The notes under the pieces were generated by a model. That model was not told where the DNA came from and searched no databases. It worked only from the letters and a program-made list of their open reading frames with translations. From assembly GCA_012728315.1 (NCBI GenBank), contig JAAYFI010000065.1:81112-145111 (forward strand): a stretch of DNA of 64,000 nucleotides, read 5' to 3'. This DNA is from Gammaproteobacteria bacterium (lineage in GTDB: Bacteria; Pseudomonadota; Gammaproteobacteria; Pseudomonadales; Pseudomonadaceae). The position numbers were made by a program, and so were the translations under genes. The stretch's first letter is position 1; every line of letters starts with the position of its first letter. Of the stretch, positions 1 through 8,212 are shown piece after piece.

Positions 1-106
1 GCGACTGCTTAAAACCTGCAGTGCCCGCGTTGGCAATGTTGTTACCGGTGACATTAAGGTCTTTAGTTGCCGCCCGTAAGCCGCTGAGGCCAATATTAAA
101 TGACAT
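1..106 (-). CDS. flgE: Flagellar hook protein FlgE, N-terminal fragment
   Basis: Only the first 35 codons are present and the gene continues past the left edge. The translated start MSFNIGLSGLRAATKDLNVT, followed by GNNIANAGTAGFKQS, is the N-terminal rod/hook signature shared by FlgB, FlgC, FlgE and FlgG. FlgE polymerises outside the cell into the hook that joins the flagellar rod and filament. The ATG is preceded at a normal distance by AAGGAG. The gene lies just downstream of flgD on the same strand, the usual flgBCDE order. FlgE is preferred over other rod proteins because of this position; the fragment alone would not separate them with certainty. Confidence 0.88.
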   Translation of the reverse strand, partial: MSFNIGLSGLRAATKDLNVTGNNIANAGTAGFKQS

Positions 107-120
107 GTTATTCTCCTTGC

Positions 121-134
121 CGGTCGTCCGACCG
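121..134. repeat. Short hairpin between flgD and flgE
   Basis: CGGTCG-TC-CGACCG is a perfect 6-bp inverted repeat in the 44-bp flgD-flgE gap. On the coding (minus) strand it sits immediately upstream of the flgE ribosome binding site. There is no T-run after it, so it is not a convincing terminator. It could influence mRNA processing or flgE translation, which is inference only. Confidence 0.4.
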
Positions 135-150
135 TTGGCAAATTGCTAAT

Positions 151-828
151 TCACTGACCAATAATCTGTACTTGAGACAGGGGCACTGAACCCAATCCCG
201 CTAAATTCAACAATAGTTCACCATTACCCTGCCCCAAAGTGACGCTATCAACGTTGGCCGGCAATAAGGTGTACAAGCCCTTGGTTTCCCCATCGATACT
301 GGCTTGCGCTTCAAACTTATAGGTGCCGGGCGACATCACCTCGCCCTCGCTATTCTTACCGTCCCACATAAAGCTGACGCTACCGGCTTCTTGCGCCCCC
401 AAATTCAGGCGCGTCGCCAAGGTGCCACCGGCGCTATACACATTGACATAGACGTTGCTACTGCTCTGCGGCAATACCAAGCTGGCCTTAAAGGTTTCCG
501 CCGTATCCACCACAGCTGTTTCGCTGGGCACAATCACTTTGCGTCCCACTAAAGAGGAGGCCTGCAATGCTTGGGAAGACTGATAACCCGACAAAATGGT
601 CTGCATGCTGCCATTGAGTTTCTCAACCCCTTCGACCGTACTGAACTGCGCCAACTGGGCAATAAAGTCACCGTTACTTTGCGGCTCTAATGGGTTCTGG
701 TTATTGAGCTGTGCCACCAGCAACTCCAGAAACTCATTCTTGCCTAATTCTTCTTTGCCGGCGGCTTTGGTTGCATGTTGATATTGATCCAACACCGCAC
801 CGGCTGCACTCACTCCTGCTGCACTCAT
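151..828 (-). CDS. flgD: Flagellar basal-body rod modification protein FlgD (hook cap)
   Basis: FlgD is the hook-capping scaffold needed for assembly of FlgE subunits outside the cell; it is absent from the finished flagellum. The 225-residue product carries the conserved N-terminal block FLELLVAQLNNQNPLEP (about residues 33-49), followed by a QFSTVEG-type segment, as in the family. A C-terminal half with FlgD tudor/Ig-like character (MWDGKNSEGEVMSPGTYKF) follows. The ORF track begins 13 codons earlier. The ATG at 828 was chosen because GAGGAG lies just upstream and the product then begins MSAAGVSAAG, a normal FlgD start. It lies 16 bp after flgC in the flgBCDE operon. Confidence 0.95.
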   Translation of the reverse strand: MSAAGVSAAGAVLDQYQHATKAAGKEELGKNEFLELLVAQLNNQNPLEPQSNGDFIAQLAQFSTVEGVEKLNGSMQTILSGYQSSQALQASSLVGRKVIVPSETAVVDTAETFKASLVLPQSSSNVYVNVYSAGGTLATRLNLGAQEAGSVSFMWDGKNSEGEVMSPGTYKFEAQASIDGETKGLYTLLPANVDSVTLGQGNGELLLNLAGLGSVPLSQVQIIGQ

Positions 829-844
829 TGCTGTCTCCTCGGGC

Positions 845-1294
845 TTACTGGCCCAATGTGAGTACACGCTGCATCATCTGCTTGGCGGTATTCATCATTT
901 CAACGTTGGTTTGAAATGCGCGGCTGGCGGAAATCATGTCAGCCATTTCCTCCACCACATTCACATTCGGATAAAAAACATAACCATCAGCATTGGCCGA
1001 TGGATGATTGGGCTCATAACGCGGCTGCAGATCACTTTGATCCTCGACAATGCCCAGCACCTGCACGCCTGCACCGGCCTGATCTTGCTCAGCAAATAAA
1101 GAGCCTTGCCCCAAACCACCGTTTAAGCTGTCTTGAAACACAGTGGCAAAAACAGGGTGTCGCGCACGATAGGTTTGATCGATACTCGACGACACCGTTT
1201 CGGCATTGGCGATATTGCTAGAAATCGTATTTAAGCGCGTGCTTTGCGCGCTCATACCGCTACCGGCAATGTTAAAAACGCTGGAAAGAGACAT
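845..1294 (-). CDS. flgC: Flagellar basal-body rod protein FlgC
   Basis: A proximal rod subunit exported by the flagellar type III apparatus. The 149-residue length is typical for FlgC. The N-terminus has the rod-protein signature around NTISSNIANAETVSS, and the C-terminus ends with the matching helical motif NVEMMNTAKQMMQRVLTLGQ. These coiled-coil ends pack together in the rod. AAGGAG precedes the ATG. It follows flgB with a 14-bp gap and precedes flgD, so it is almost certainly cotranscribed from the promoter upstream of flgB. Confidence 0.96.
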   Translation of the reverse strand: MSLSSVFNIAGSGMSAQSTRLNTISSNIANAETVSSSIDQTYRARHPVFATVFQDSLNGGLGQGSLFAEQDQAGAGVQVLGIVEDQSDLQPRYEPNHPSANADGYVFYPNVNVVEEMADMISASRAFQTNVEMMNTAKQMMQRVLTLGQ

Positions 1295-1308
1295 AAGTGG
1301 GTACTCCT

Positions 1309-1716
1309 TTAGTCGCCGCGCAGGGCTGTTATCAACCCTTTAAACTTGTTATTCAGCAGCGTAAAACTGGCTTGAAACTGCACCGCATTTTCTGCATAAG
1401 TGGACTGTTCAACCTGTAAGTCAACGCTATTTTGATCAATGGACGCATGATGCACATTGCGAAAACGCAGCGCCGGGTCAGCCAATTGCAAAGGCTCTAC
1501 GTCAAAATGCTGACGATTAGTGCGCTGCATCAATGGCTGCTTTTGTGCTTGCTGCTCGGCTTGCGCCGACAGCACACTGGCAAAATCTAAATCACGCGCC
1601 TTGTAGTGCGGGGTATCAGCATTGGCGATATTATTGGCCAGCACTTCAGCACGCTGAGCGCGAAAGCCAAGTGCCTTTTCGTGTATACCCAAGGCTTTAT
1701 CGAAATTGATGCTCAT
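1309..1716 (-). CDS. flgB: Flagellar basal-body rod protein FlgB
   Basis: First gene of the flgBCDE series and a proximal rod component. The 135-residue product contains the rod signature VLANNIANADTPHYKARDLDF (quoted in part) and ends FTLLNNKFKGLITALRG, as in FlgB proteins. The ORF track extends 26 codons upstream, but that extension would run through the sigma-54 type promoter. The ATG at 1716 has AGGTG upstream and gives the family start MSINFDKALGIHE. The upstream neighbour is an unrelated ytoQ-like gene, so flgB heads its operon. Confidence 0.95.
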   Translation of the reverse strand: MSINFDKALGIHEKALGFRAQRAEVLANNIANADTPHYKARDLDFASVLSAQAEQQAQKQPLMQRTNRQHFDVEPLQLADPALRFRNVHHASIDQNSVDLQVEQSTYAENAVQFQASFTLLNNKFKGLITALRGD

Positions 1717-1737
1717 AACGCCACACCTACTATTAAT

Positions 1738-1782
1738 GATCTTGCCTATTACAAAGCAATACTTATGCCAACAGGCAAGATC
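1738..1782. repeat. 10-bp perfect inverted repeat flanking the flgB promoter
   Basis: GATCTTGCCT at 1738-1747 and AGGCAAGATC at 1773-1782 are exact reverse complements separated by 25 bp, and the -24/-12 promoter lies within that spacer. The arms could be an operator for an activator or repressor, or could form a stem in DNA. No T-run follows either arm, so a terminator is unlikely. Confidence 0.6.
1755..1770 (-). promoter_or_regulatory. Sigma-54 (RpoN) type promoter for flgBCDE
   Basis: Read on the minus strand the sequence is TGGCATAAGTATTGCT, which keeps the GG and GC doublets at the spacing of the consensus TGGCAC-N5-TTGCA. It lies 39-54 bp upstream of the flgB ATG. RpoN control of rod/hook operons is established in Pseudomonas (class II/III flagellar genes activated by FleQ/FleR). 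That this exact site is used is inference. Confidence 0.82.
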
Positions 1783-1870
1783 CATATAAATCAATAGGTT
1801 AGGAGATGCAGACTGTCAAATATCTGACTGATCGGCGGGTCATTGCCGTTTTCAAGCACCCTTTAGATCA

Positions 1871-1904
1871 GGAAAAAGAACAGGCGGCAAAAACTGACCG
1901 CCTG
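1871..1904 (-). terminator. Intrinsic terminator downstream of the ytoQ-like gene
   Basis: On the minus strand CAGGCGG and CCGCCTG form a 7-bp GC-rich stem, followed by a T-rich tract (TTCTTTTTCC). It lies 14 bp past the stop codon of the gene at 1918-2358 and so probably ends the transcript of that gene before the flg operon. Confidence 0.7.
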
Positions 1905-1917
1905 GCACAACAAAAAC

Positions 1918-2358
1918 TTAGGCCTGCGTGGTGTAACGCAAAATCTCGACAACCTGTGCGGGTGTGGTCGCCCAAGCCATAGCAGCAGCATCCACTTCTT
2001 TGAGTGGGTGAATAATATCTTGCCCATGCAAAGTCACATAAGGCTTACCCAGCGCAGCGCAGTAACCTGCATCAAACGCAGCATTCCACTGTTTGTACTT
2101 ATCACCAAAACGCACAACAACAAGATCGCTTTGCTCAATCAAGGTTTTAGTCCGAATCGCATTGACTTTCGCCGACTGATGATCGCGCCAAAAACTATTC
2201 TCTTGTGCGCCTAAATGATCACCCGCGGCATCGCTAGCATCATGATCGGTCACCGCTGAAGTAAAGGTAATATCTAAACCTAAAGCCTCTGCACCCTGCT
2301 GAATCTCTTCACGCCATGGGGTGTGGATTTCTCCGGAAAGATACACGGTAAAACTCAT
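1918..2358 (-). CDS. YtoQ family protein
   Basis: The 146-residue product matches what is remembered of the YtoQ family (about 145-150 residues, opening MSFTVYLSGEIHTPWR). The family is poorly characterised. The YLSGEIHT start, the late YCAALGKPYVTLHG segment and the acidic residues recall the nucleoside 2-deoxyribosyltransferase-like fold, but no catalytic role can be assigned. The ORF track starts 19 codons earlier. The ATG at 2358 is preferred because AAGGAG lies nine bases upstream. It is 65 bp downstream of apbC on the same strand and may share its transcript, with its own terminator after it. Confidence 0.8.
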   Translation of the reverse strand: MSFTVYLSGEIHTPWREEIQQGAEALGLDITFTSAVTDHDASDAAGDHLGAQENSFWRDHQSAKVNAIRTKTLIEQSDLVVVRFGDKYKQWNAAFDAGYCAALGKPYVTLHGQDIIHPLKEVDAAAMAWATTPAQVVEILRYTTQA

Positions 2359-2423
2359 TTTCAACTCCTTAATCAAGCAAAGGCGCTGGCTGAGCAACGC
2401 CTTAAACATTTGCACTTAAGTGC

Positions 2424-3518
2424 TTAGTCCTCACTGATTTCAATGTTTGGCATGGCTACACTTTCACGGTTAAGCACACTAATACGTGCAGCAACGGTAC
2501 GGGCTAACTGCTGATAAATCATCGCAATCTGACTTTCAGGATCAGCACTGGCGGTTGGCTCACCACCATCGCACTGCAAACGAATCGCCATCGACAAAGG
2601 CAAAGAAGCCAATAACTCCGCACCATAATTTGCCGCCAGACGCTCACCACCGCCTTCACCAAACAAGTGCTCGGCATGGCCGCAGTTTGAGCAAATATGC
2701 ACCGCCATATTTTCGACGACGCCAAGAATAGGGATATTGACCTTACGGAACATCTCAATTCCTTTGCGCGCATCCAGCAAAGCAATATCTTGTGGCGTAG
2801 TCACTATCACAGCACCCGCCACTGGAACTTTTTGTGCCAAGGTCAACTGAATATCACCGGTACCCGGCGGCATATCAACCACTAAGTAATCTAGGTTATC
2901 CCAAGCCGTTTGCGTGATCATCTGCAGCAAGGCACCAGAGGCCATAGGCCCGCGCCACACCATAGGGGTGTTGTCGGTCGCCAGAAACGCCATCGACATC
3001 ACGGCAATGCCGTGCGCCTGAATCGGCACAAAGTATTTTTGATCGCGGATGACAGGCTGCGTCCCGCTGGGCACTCCCAGCATAATGCCTTGGCTCGGGC
3101 CATAAATATCAGCATCAAGGATACCCACTCGGGCACCCTCACGCGCCAAAGCTAAAGCCAAATTAGCTGCTGTAGTTGATTTACCGACACCACCCTTGCC
3201 TGACGCAACAGCAATGACATTTTTCACGCCCATCAAAGTTGGGACATCAGCCTGACCTTTAGCGGCCTGAATAACTGTCTTAATCTTAACCTCAGCATGG
3301 GCCACACCCGGTATTTGCTGCAAACTCATCTGCAGCATTTGCGCCCAGCCCGTTTTAAACTGGTCCGCTGGATAACCCAACTCAAGGTCGACTGAAACTC
3401 GATCACCTTGAATATCAATAGCGCGCACACAACCTGCGCTGACGGGGTCTGTATTTAAATTGGGATCAATCAGACCACTTAAGGTCGCTTCAACTGCGGC
3501 GCGGGTTACTGTACTCAT
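2424..3518 (-). CDS. apbC: Iron-sulfur cluster carrier protein ApbC (Mrp/NBP35 family)
   Basis: A cytosolic P-loop ATPase that binds and transfers Fe-S clusters. The 364-residue product has an N-terminal MIP18-like domain (about residues 5-90), then the deviant Walker A GKGGVGKST. The Mrp segment DMPPGTGDIQLTL and the cluster-ligand CxxC in CSNCGHAEHLFGEGG follow. The start at 3518 has GGAGAG just upstream and gives MSTVTRAAVEATL; the ORF-track version adds 11 unsupported residues. It is divergent from metG with a 168-bp gap, a pairing also seen in Pseudomonas. Confidence 0.94.
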   Translation of the reverse strand: MSTVTRAAVEATLSGLIDPNLNTDPVSAGCVRAIDIQGDRVSVDLELGYPADQFKTGWAQMLQMSLQQIPGVAHAEVKIKTVIQAAKGQADVPTLMGVKNVIAVASGKGGVGKSTTAANLALALAREGARVGILDADIYGPSQGIMLGVPSGTQPVIRDQKYFVPIQAHGIAVMSMAFLATDNTPMVWRGPMASGALLQMITQTAWDNLDYLVVDMPPGTGDIQLTLAQKVPVAGAVIVTTPQDIALLDARKGIEMFRKVNIPILGVVENMAVHICSNCGHAEHLFGEGGGERLAANYGAELLASLPLSMAIRLQCDGGEPTASADPESQIAMIYQQLARTVAARISVLNRESVAMPNIEISED

Positions 3519-3686
3519 AAGGCTCTCCACTGCGACAAATAAACTAAACAATAAACATTCTAACCTAACCTGACCATTAAGACCTTAATCGCCCGCAAGC
3601 TCAGATTGGACAAGGGATGAAAAAAACACGCATTGCCTATATAGTAGCTGACTTATTTCTATTCACTTTTAGTAGTTAGGAAAACC

Positions 3687-5735
3687 ATGAGCCAAGCCCG
3701 CAAAATTTTAGTGACCAGCGCCCTGCCCTATGCCAACGGCTCCATCCACCTTGGCCATATGCTTGAATACATTCAGACCGATATGTGGGTTCGCTTTCAA
3801 AAAATGCGCGGCAATCAATGCATCTACGTCTGCGCTGACGACGCCCATGGCTCCGCCATTATGTTACGTGCAGAGCATGAAGGCATTACACCTGAACAAC
3901 TCATTGATAATGTACATGCTGAGCACAGTGCTGACTTTGCAGATTTCTTAGTTGATTTTGATAATTTTTACAGCACCCACAGTGAAGAAAATCGCGAGCT
4001 CTCCGAAGAGATTTACAAACGCTTGCAAGCCGCTGGCCATATCGCCACACGTTCGGTGACGCAGTATTTTGATCCTGAAAAAGGCATGTTTCTCGCTGAT
4101 CGCTTTATTAAAGGCACATGCCCAAAATGTACAACACCGGACCAATACGGTGACAACTGTGAAAAATGCGGCGCCACTTACCACCCCACTGAGCTGAAAG
4201 ATCCACGCTCAGCCATTTCTGGCGCAACACCGGTCTTAAAAGACTCAGAACACTACTTCTTTAAGCTGCCTAACTTCCAAACGATGCTGCAAGAGTGGAC
4301 CCGTAGCGGCACCCTGCAAGAGTCGGTCGCCAACAAACTGGCAGAATGGCTCGACAGCGGCCTGCAAGAGTGGGATATCTCTCGTGATGCGCCTTACTTT
4401 GGTTTTGAAATCCCAGGTGCGCCGGGTAAATATTTTTATGTATGGCTGGATGCACCCATTGGCTATATGGCCAGCTTTAAAAACCTCTGCGCACGTCGCC
4501 CGGATTTAGATTTTGATGCATTTTGGAGTAAAGACTCAACAGCCGAGCTGTACCATTTTATTGGCAAAGACATCATTAACTTCCACGCCTTATTTTGGCC
4601 AGCCATGCTCGACGGCGCCGATTTCCGCAAGCCAACAGGCGTCAATGTGCATGGTTACCTGACGGTAAATGGCGCCAAAATGTCTAAATCACGCGGTACT
4701 TTTATTAAGGCACGCACTTATTTAGATCATTTAAACCCTGAGTACTTACGCTACTACTATGCTTCGAAACTGGGTCGTGGTGTTGAAGATCTAGATTTAA
4801 ACCTTGAAGACTTTATTCATAAAGTTAACTCTGATCTCGTTGGTAAAGTGGTAAATATTGCCAGCCGCTGCGCCGGTTTTATTCAAAAAGGTAACAACGG
4901 GATGCTGGTCGCAGACATGCCGAACCCTGATCTGTGGCAAAAATTCCAAGACGCGATGCCATCCATTGCCAAAGCCTACGAGGCTCGCGACTTTGCCCGC
5001 GCCATGCGCGAAATTATGGCGCTAGCCGATGCAGCCAATGCTTGGATCGCGGAGCAAGCACCTTGGGCAATGAATAAAATTGAAGGCCAACAAGCGCAAG
5101 TTCAGGCAATTTGCTCGCAAGCCATCAACCTGTTTAAACAGCTGGTTATTCTTTTAAAACCTGTGCTGCCGAAACTGGCCAGCGATGCTGAGCAATTCCT
5201 CAATGTAGCCCCACTGAACTGGGACAACCTAGGCACTGCACTCGGCGCACATCAACTCAATCCATTCACTGCTTTATTGACCCGCGTTGACGCTAAGCAT
5301 GTGCAAGCCATGATTGAATCCTCAAAAGAAGACTTATTAGAAATGGACACAAATAACACTACCGCAACAACCAGCAATGGTGAGCTCGAAAAAGAACCCC
5401 TCGCCAAAGAAATTGATTTCAATAGCTTTGCCGCTGTGGATTTACGTATTGCTTTAATTGAAAAAGCCAGCTTAGTAGAAGGCGCCGATAAATTACTGCA
5501 ACTGACCCTCGATCTTGGTGGCGTCAAACGTAATGTATTCTCAGGCATTAAAAGCGCCTACCCTGATCCTTCTAAACTCGAAGGCCGCCTCACCTTATAT
5601 GTAGCTAACCTTGCTGCACGTAAAATGAAATTTGGTGTTTCCGAAGGCATGGTGCTGGCTGCCGGCCCAGGCGGTGAAGAAATCTACCTGCTGAGCCCAG
5701 ATCATGGCGCACGCCCAGGACAGCGGGTGATGTAA
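3687..5735 (+). CDS. metG: Methionyl-tRNA synthetase
   Basis: A class I aminoacyl-tRNA synthetase that charges tRNA-Met. The 682-residue product shows the HIGH-equivalent HLGH at residues 21-24. It also has a four-cysteine zinc knuckle (CPKC...CEKC, about residues 145-162) and the KMSKS loop near residue 330. After an acidic, Thr-rich linker, the C-terminal EMAP/Trbp111-like tRNA-binding domain ([18 protein letters not shown] and NVFSGI) completes the long dimeric form typical of Pseudomonas and E. coli. TTAGGA precedes the ATG. It is divergent from apbC and is followed by a 12-bp perfect hairpin. Confidence 0.98.
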   Translation: MSQARKILVTSALPYANGSIHLGHMLEYIQTDMWVRFQKMRGNQCIYVCADDAHGSAIMLRAEHEGITPEQLIDNVHAEHSADFADFLVDFDNFYSTHSEENRELSEEIYKRLQAAGHIATRSVTQYFDPEKGMFLADRFIKGTCPKCTTPDQYGDNCEKCGATYHPTELKDPRSAISGATPVLKDSEHYFFKLPNFQTMLQEWTRSGTLQESVANKLAEWLDSGLQEWDISRDAPYFGFEIPGAPGKYFYVWLDAPIGYMASFKNLCARRPDLDFDAFWSKDSTAELYHFIGKDIINFHALFWPAMLDGADFRKPTGVNVHGYLTVNGAKMSKSRGTFIKARTYLDHLNPEYLRYYYASKLGRGVEDLDLNLEDFIHKVNSDLVGKVVNIASRCAGFIQKGNNGMLVADMPNPDLWQKFQDAMPSIAKAYEARDFARAMREIMALADAANAWIAEQAPWAMNKIEGQQAQVQAICSQAINLFKQLVILLKPVLPKLASDAEQFLNVAPLNWDNLGTALGAHQLNPFTALLTRVDAKHVQAMIESSKEDLLEMDTNNTTATTSNGELEKEPLAKEIDFNSFAAVDLRIALIEKASLVEGADKLLQLTLDLGGVKRNVFSGIKSAYPDPSKLEGRLTLYVANLAARKMKFGVSEGMVLAAGPGGEEIYLLSPDHGARPGQRVM

Positions 5736-5743
5736 ACAACTCA

Positions 5744-5773
5744 AGCATAGCCGATACACCCATCGGCTATGCT
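5744..5773. terminator. Hairpin after metG
   Basis: AGCATAGCCGAT and ATCGGCTATGCT form a perfect 12-bp stem with a 6-base loop, 8 bp after the metG stop. The downstream tail is GTTACAG rather than a T-run, so termination efficiency is uncertain. It may serve mainly as a 3-prime stabiliser. Confidence 0.55.
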
Positions 5774-5870
5774 GTTACAGACGTATGTGTATGGCAACAC
5801 TGCTAAATAGCACCTATGCTGCCCTCTCCTCCAAAGCACTACTGCCCCTGAGGCACAACGAGATATTGTT

Positions 5871-7205
5871 ATGCTTAAACGCTCGCTAACTTTTTTATAT
5901 CTAGTGCTGGGCTTAGCCTGCGTATGGCCTAGTGCCGCACAAGCTAAACAGGTTCCATCCACCTATGCATTTCCAGTGACCAATCCGTTTGAAGCGACGA
6001 TTGCAGGAACACCCAGCGCTTTGCGCCCGCCTCTGCCTAAGGATGCAGATATCAAACAAAAGGACTACAGCTTACGCCTACGTCCAGAACGCGAATACAC
6101 CTTGCCCAGTAACTTCTGGCCCGTTAAAACGTTTAGCTATCGCTTAGCTAAACAAAGCAAAGCCGCGCCTCTGATTTTTGTGATCGCCGGCACCGGCGCT
6201 TACTACTCAAGCAGCACCATGGAGTATCTAAAAAAACTTTTTTACGGTGCAGGCTTTCATGTTGCTCTTATTTCGTCACCCACCGCCTATGACTTTATGG
6301 TGGGCGCATCGCCCTATGCGACCCCAGGCTACTCACCACAAGACGCTAAAGATTTATATAACGTGATGCGCGCCATTAAAAAGCAGCACCCACAGCTTGC
6401 AGTCAGTGAATGGCATTTAACCGGTTACAGCCTCGGCGCTTTACAGGCTGCATTTGTCAGCCATTTGGATGAGCAAGAACAAGCGTTTAACTTTAAGCGC
6501 GTGCTGCTCTTAAACCCACCCGTCAACCTGTACACCTCGGTTAGCAATCTCAATCGTTTAACGCATGTGCAGGCAGTGAACTCAACAGAAACACGCACCT
6601 TTTACCAGTTAATGCTCGATAAATTAACCCGCTTTTTCCATGACAAAGGCCGTTTCGACTTTAATGAAGCGGTGCTCTTAGACTTCCAAAACTCATCAGA
6701 AAAACTCAGTGATAATGAGCTCGCCATGCTGATTGGTAGCGTATTTCGCTTTACCGCTGCAGATATAAACTTCACTTCAGATTTAATCAATCGCCGAGGC
6801 ATTATCACTCCGCCACAAAAGAAAATATACGACAGCACCAGCTTAACGCCTTTCTTTAAGGCCGCATTGCTATGTGATTTCGAGTGTTATATCCAAGAAC
6901 AACTGCTACCTTTTTGGCGCGTCCACGTTAAAAAACAATTGAACGCACCGCGCACGAATAACCCAGCAGATCTGGAAGAGCTGACCCATGCCAGCAGCCT
7001 ATATGCCCTCGCTGACTATCTGCGCACCACAGCTAAAATAGGCGTGATGCACAATGCCGATGACATCATTTTAGGTGCAGGTGATATAGAGTTTTTACGC
7101 AAACATTTTGCTGATCGTCTCACCCTATACCCCTATGGCGGGCATCTGGGCAATTTGGATTACCGTGATAATGCAGCCGATATATTGGAGTTTTTCCATG
7201 ACTAG
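5871..7205 (+). CDS. Exported alpha/beta hydrolase-fold protein, mlaA neighbour
   Basis: A 444-residue protein with an N-terminal signal peptide (MLKR followed by a hydrophobic run, cleavage likely after SAAQA), so it is probably periplasmic. The nucleophile elbow GYSLG is at residues 185-189 with Ser187. HNADD near residue 398 and GGHLGN near residue 427 supply plausible acid and histidine partners, giving a possible Ser-Asp-His triad. Substrate is unknown. Its stop codon overlaps the mlaA start by 8 bp, so the two are translationally coupled. MlaA removes phospholipid from the outer leaflet, so an esterase or phospholipase-like role is an attractive but unproven inference. The start has only a weak GAG ribosome site. 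Confidence 0.72.
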   Translation: MLKRSLTFLYLVLGLACVWPSAAQAKQVPSTYAFPVTNPFEATIAGTPSALRPPLPKDADIKQKDYSLRLRPEREYTLPSNFWPVKTFSYRLAKQSKAAPLIFVIAGTGAYYSSSTMEYLKKLFYGAGFHVALISSPTAYDFMVGASPYATPGYSPQDAKDLYNVMRAIKKQHPQLAVSEWHLTGYSLGALQAAFVSHLDEQEQAFNFKRVLLLNPPVNLYTSVSNLNRLTHVQAVNSTETRTFYQLMLDKLTRFFHDKGRFDFNEAVLLDFQNSSEKLSDNELAMLIGSVFRFTAADINFTSDLINRRGIITPPQKKIYDSTSLTPFFKAALLCDFECYIQEQLLPFWRVHVKKQLNAPRTNNPADLEELTHASSLYALADYLRTTAKIGVMHNADDIILGAGDIEFLRKHFADRLTLYPYGGHLGNLDYRDNAADILEFFHD

Positions 7206-7983
7206 AACTCAGGCCTTGCGCCCCTATTGGCTCCCTGCATTACTCTTTTTAGGCTTATCGCACACCTACGCGGCAGAAAAAATCGATGCGGACGGCTTTA
7301 AAAACCCTTTGCAAAACCTAGAGTTTTCCACAGACCCAGGCCAACATGAGTTTGAGCGCGCCACTTTAGAAGCGCTAAATATCAGCGATCCACTGGAAGC
7401 ATGGAACCGTAACGTCTATCACTTTAATTACCGCTTTGATCAATGGGTATTCTTACCTGTAGTCAAAGGCTACAGCACAGTCACTCCACATTTTGTGCGT
7501 ACCGGTGTGAGCAACTTCTTTAGCAATCTAGGCGAGATTCCAACACTGGCCAATAGTATCTTGCAGCTCAAGGGCCAGCGCGCCATGGAAACCACTGCGC
7601 GTATTTTATTTAATACGATTTTCGGCGTTGCCGGTCTTTGGGATCCTGCGACGAAAATGGGTTTAGCTAAAAACCATGAAGACTTTGGCCAGACTCTAGG
7701 CTATTACGGCGTACCCCACGGCCCGTACTTAATGCTGCCTTTTCTAGGCCCATCCAACCTACGTGATACCAGCGGTATTGTGGCTGACTTTAGTTTAGAC
7801 AGCAGCGTGAACTGGCTCAATATGGCCAAAGAGAGTCAACGTAATCCAGAGATTTTCGCCCTCAAGATTATTGATCAACGCTATATCACTGAACTGCGCT
7901 ACGGCCAGCTAAATACCCCGTTTGAGTACGAAAAGATTCGCTACGCCTACACCAAGGCCCGCGAGCTTAAAATTGCTGAGTAG
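7198..7983 (+). CDS. mlaA: MlaA/VacJ family phospholipid-transport protein lacking a lipobox
   Basis: MlaA sits in the outer membrane and passes mislocalised phospholipids to MlaC for retrograde transport. The 261-residue product has the family core DPLEAWNRNVYHFNYRFD, TTARILFNTIFGVAGLWDPA and an EDFGQTLGYYGVPHGPYLMLP-like block. The start at 7198 is supported by TTGGAG upstream and by the overlap with the hydrolase gene; the ORF-track start lies 30 codons inside that gene. The signal peptide ends SHTYA-AEK and the mature protein has no cysteine. It therefore cannot be lipidated like E. coli MlaA and is probably released by signal peptidase I. The mlaBCDEF genes are not in this window. Confidence 0.93.
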   Translation: MTRTQALRPYWLPALLFLGLSHTYAAEKIDADGFKNPLQNLEFSTDPGQHEFERATLEALNISDPLEAWNRNVYHFNYRFDQWVFLPVVKGYSTVTPHFVRTGVSNFFSNLGEIPTLANSILQLKGQRAMETTARILFNTIFGVAGLWDPATKMGLAKNHEDFGQTLGYYGVPHGPYLMLPFLGPSNLRDTSGIVADFSLDSSVNWLNMAKESQRNPEIFALKIIDQRYITELRYGQLNTPFEYEKIRYAYTKARELKIAE

Positions 7984-8080
7984 TTAAACATTAGGGTAGC
8001 GAGCCGGCATTCACTGATCATGCATTCGGCAATCAGGCCCCGCAGCTCAGGCGCAACAGCAGCGCCTTGGCTACATAGCC

Positions 8081-8150
8081 GATTGACATCCTCACCGCCC
8101 AAAATCCACCCTCGCAACTAAAATTACGGGGGGCTTTCGCGCAAAACTGA
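8081..8150 (-). mobile_element. Possible decayed IS200/IS605-type end
   Basis: On the minus strand GGGCGGTGAGGATGTCAATC closely resembles the subterminal sequence commonly seen after tnpB-like genes of IS200/IS605 elements. A GCGCGAAAGCCCCCCG segment also fits the region just after such genes. No transposase frame remains. It lies in the 229-bp mlaA-rnhB convergent gap and nothing else was recognised there. Recognition is from memory of the pattern, so confidence is low. Confidence 0.33.
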
Positions 8151-8212
8151 TAAGCACAGTCCAGCAGCCGCCATCAAAGGCAAAGACGGATAACAGCTAG
8201 ACCAAGGCGGGA

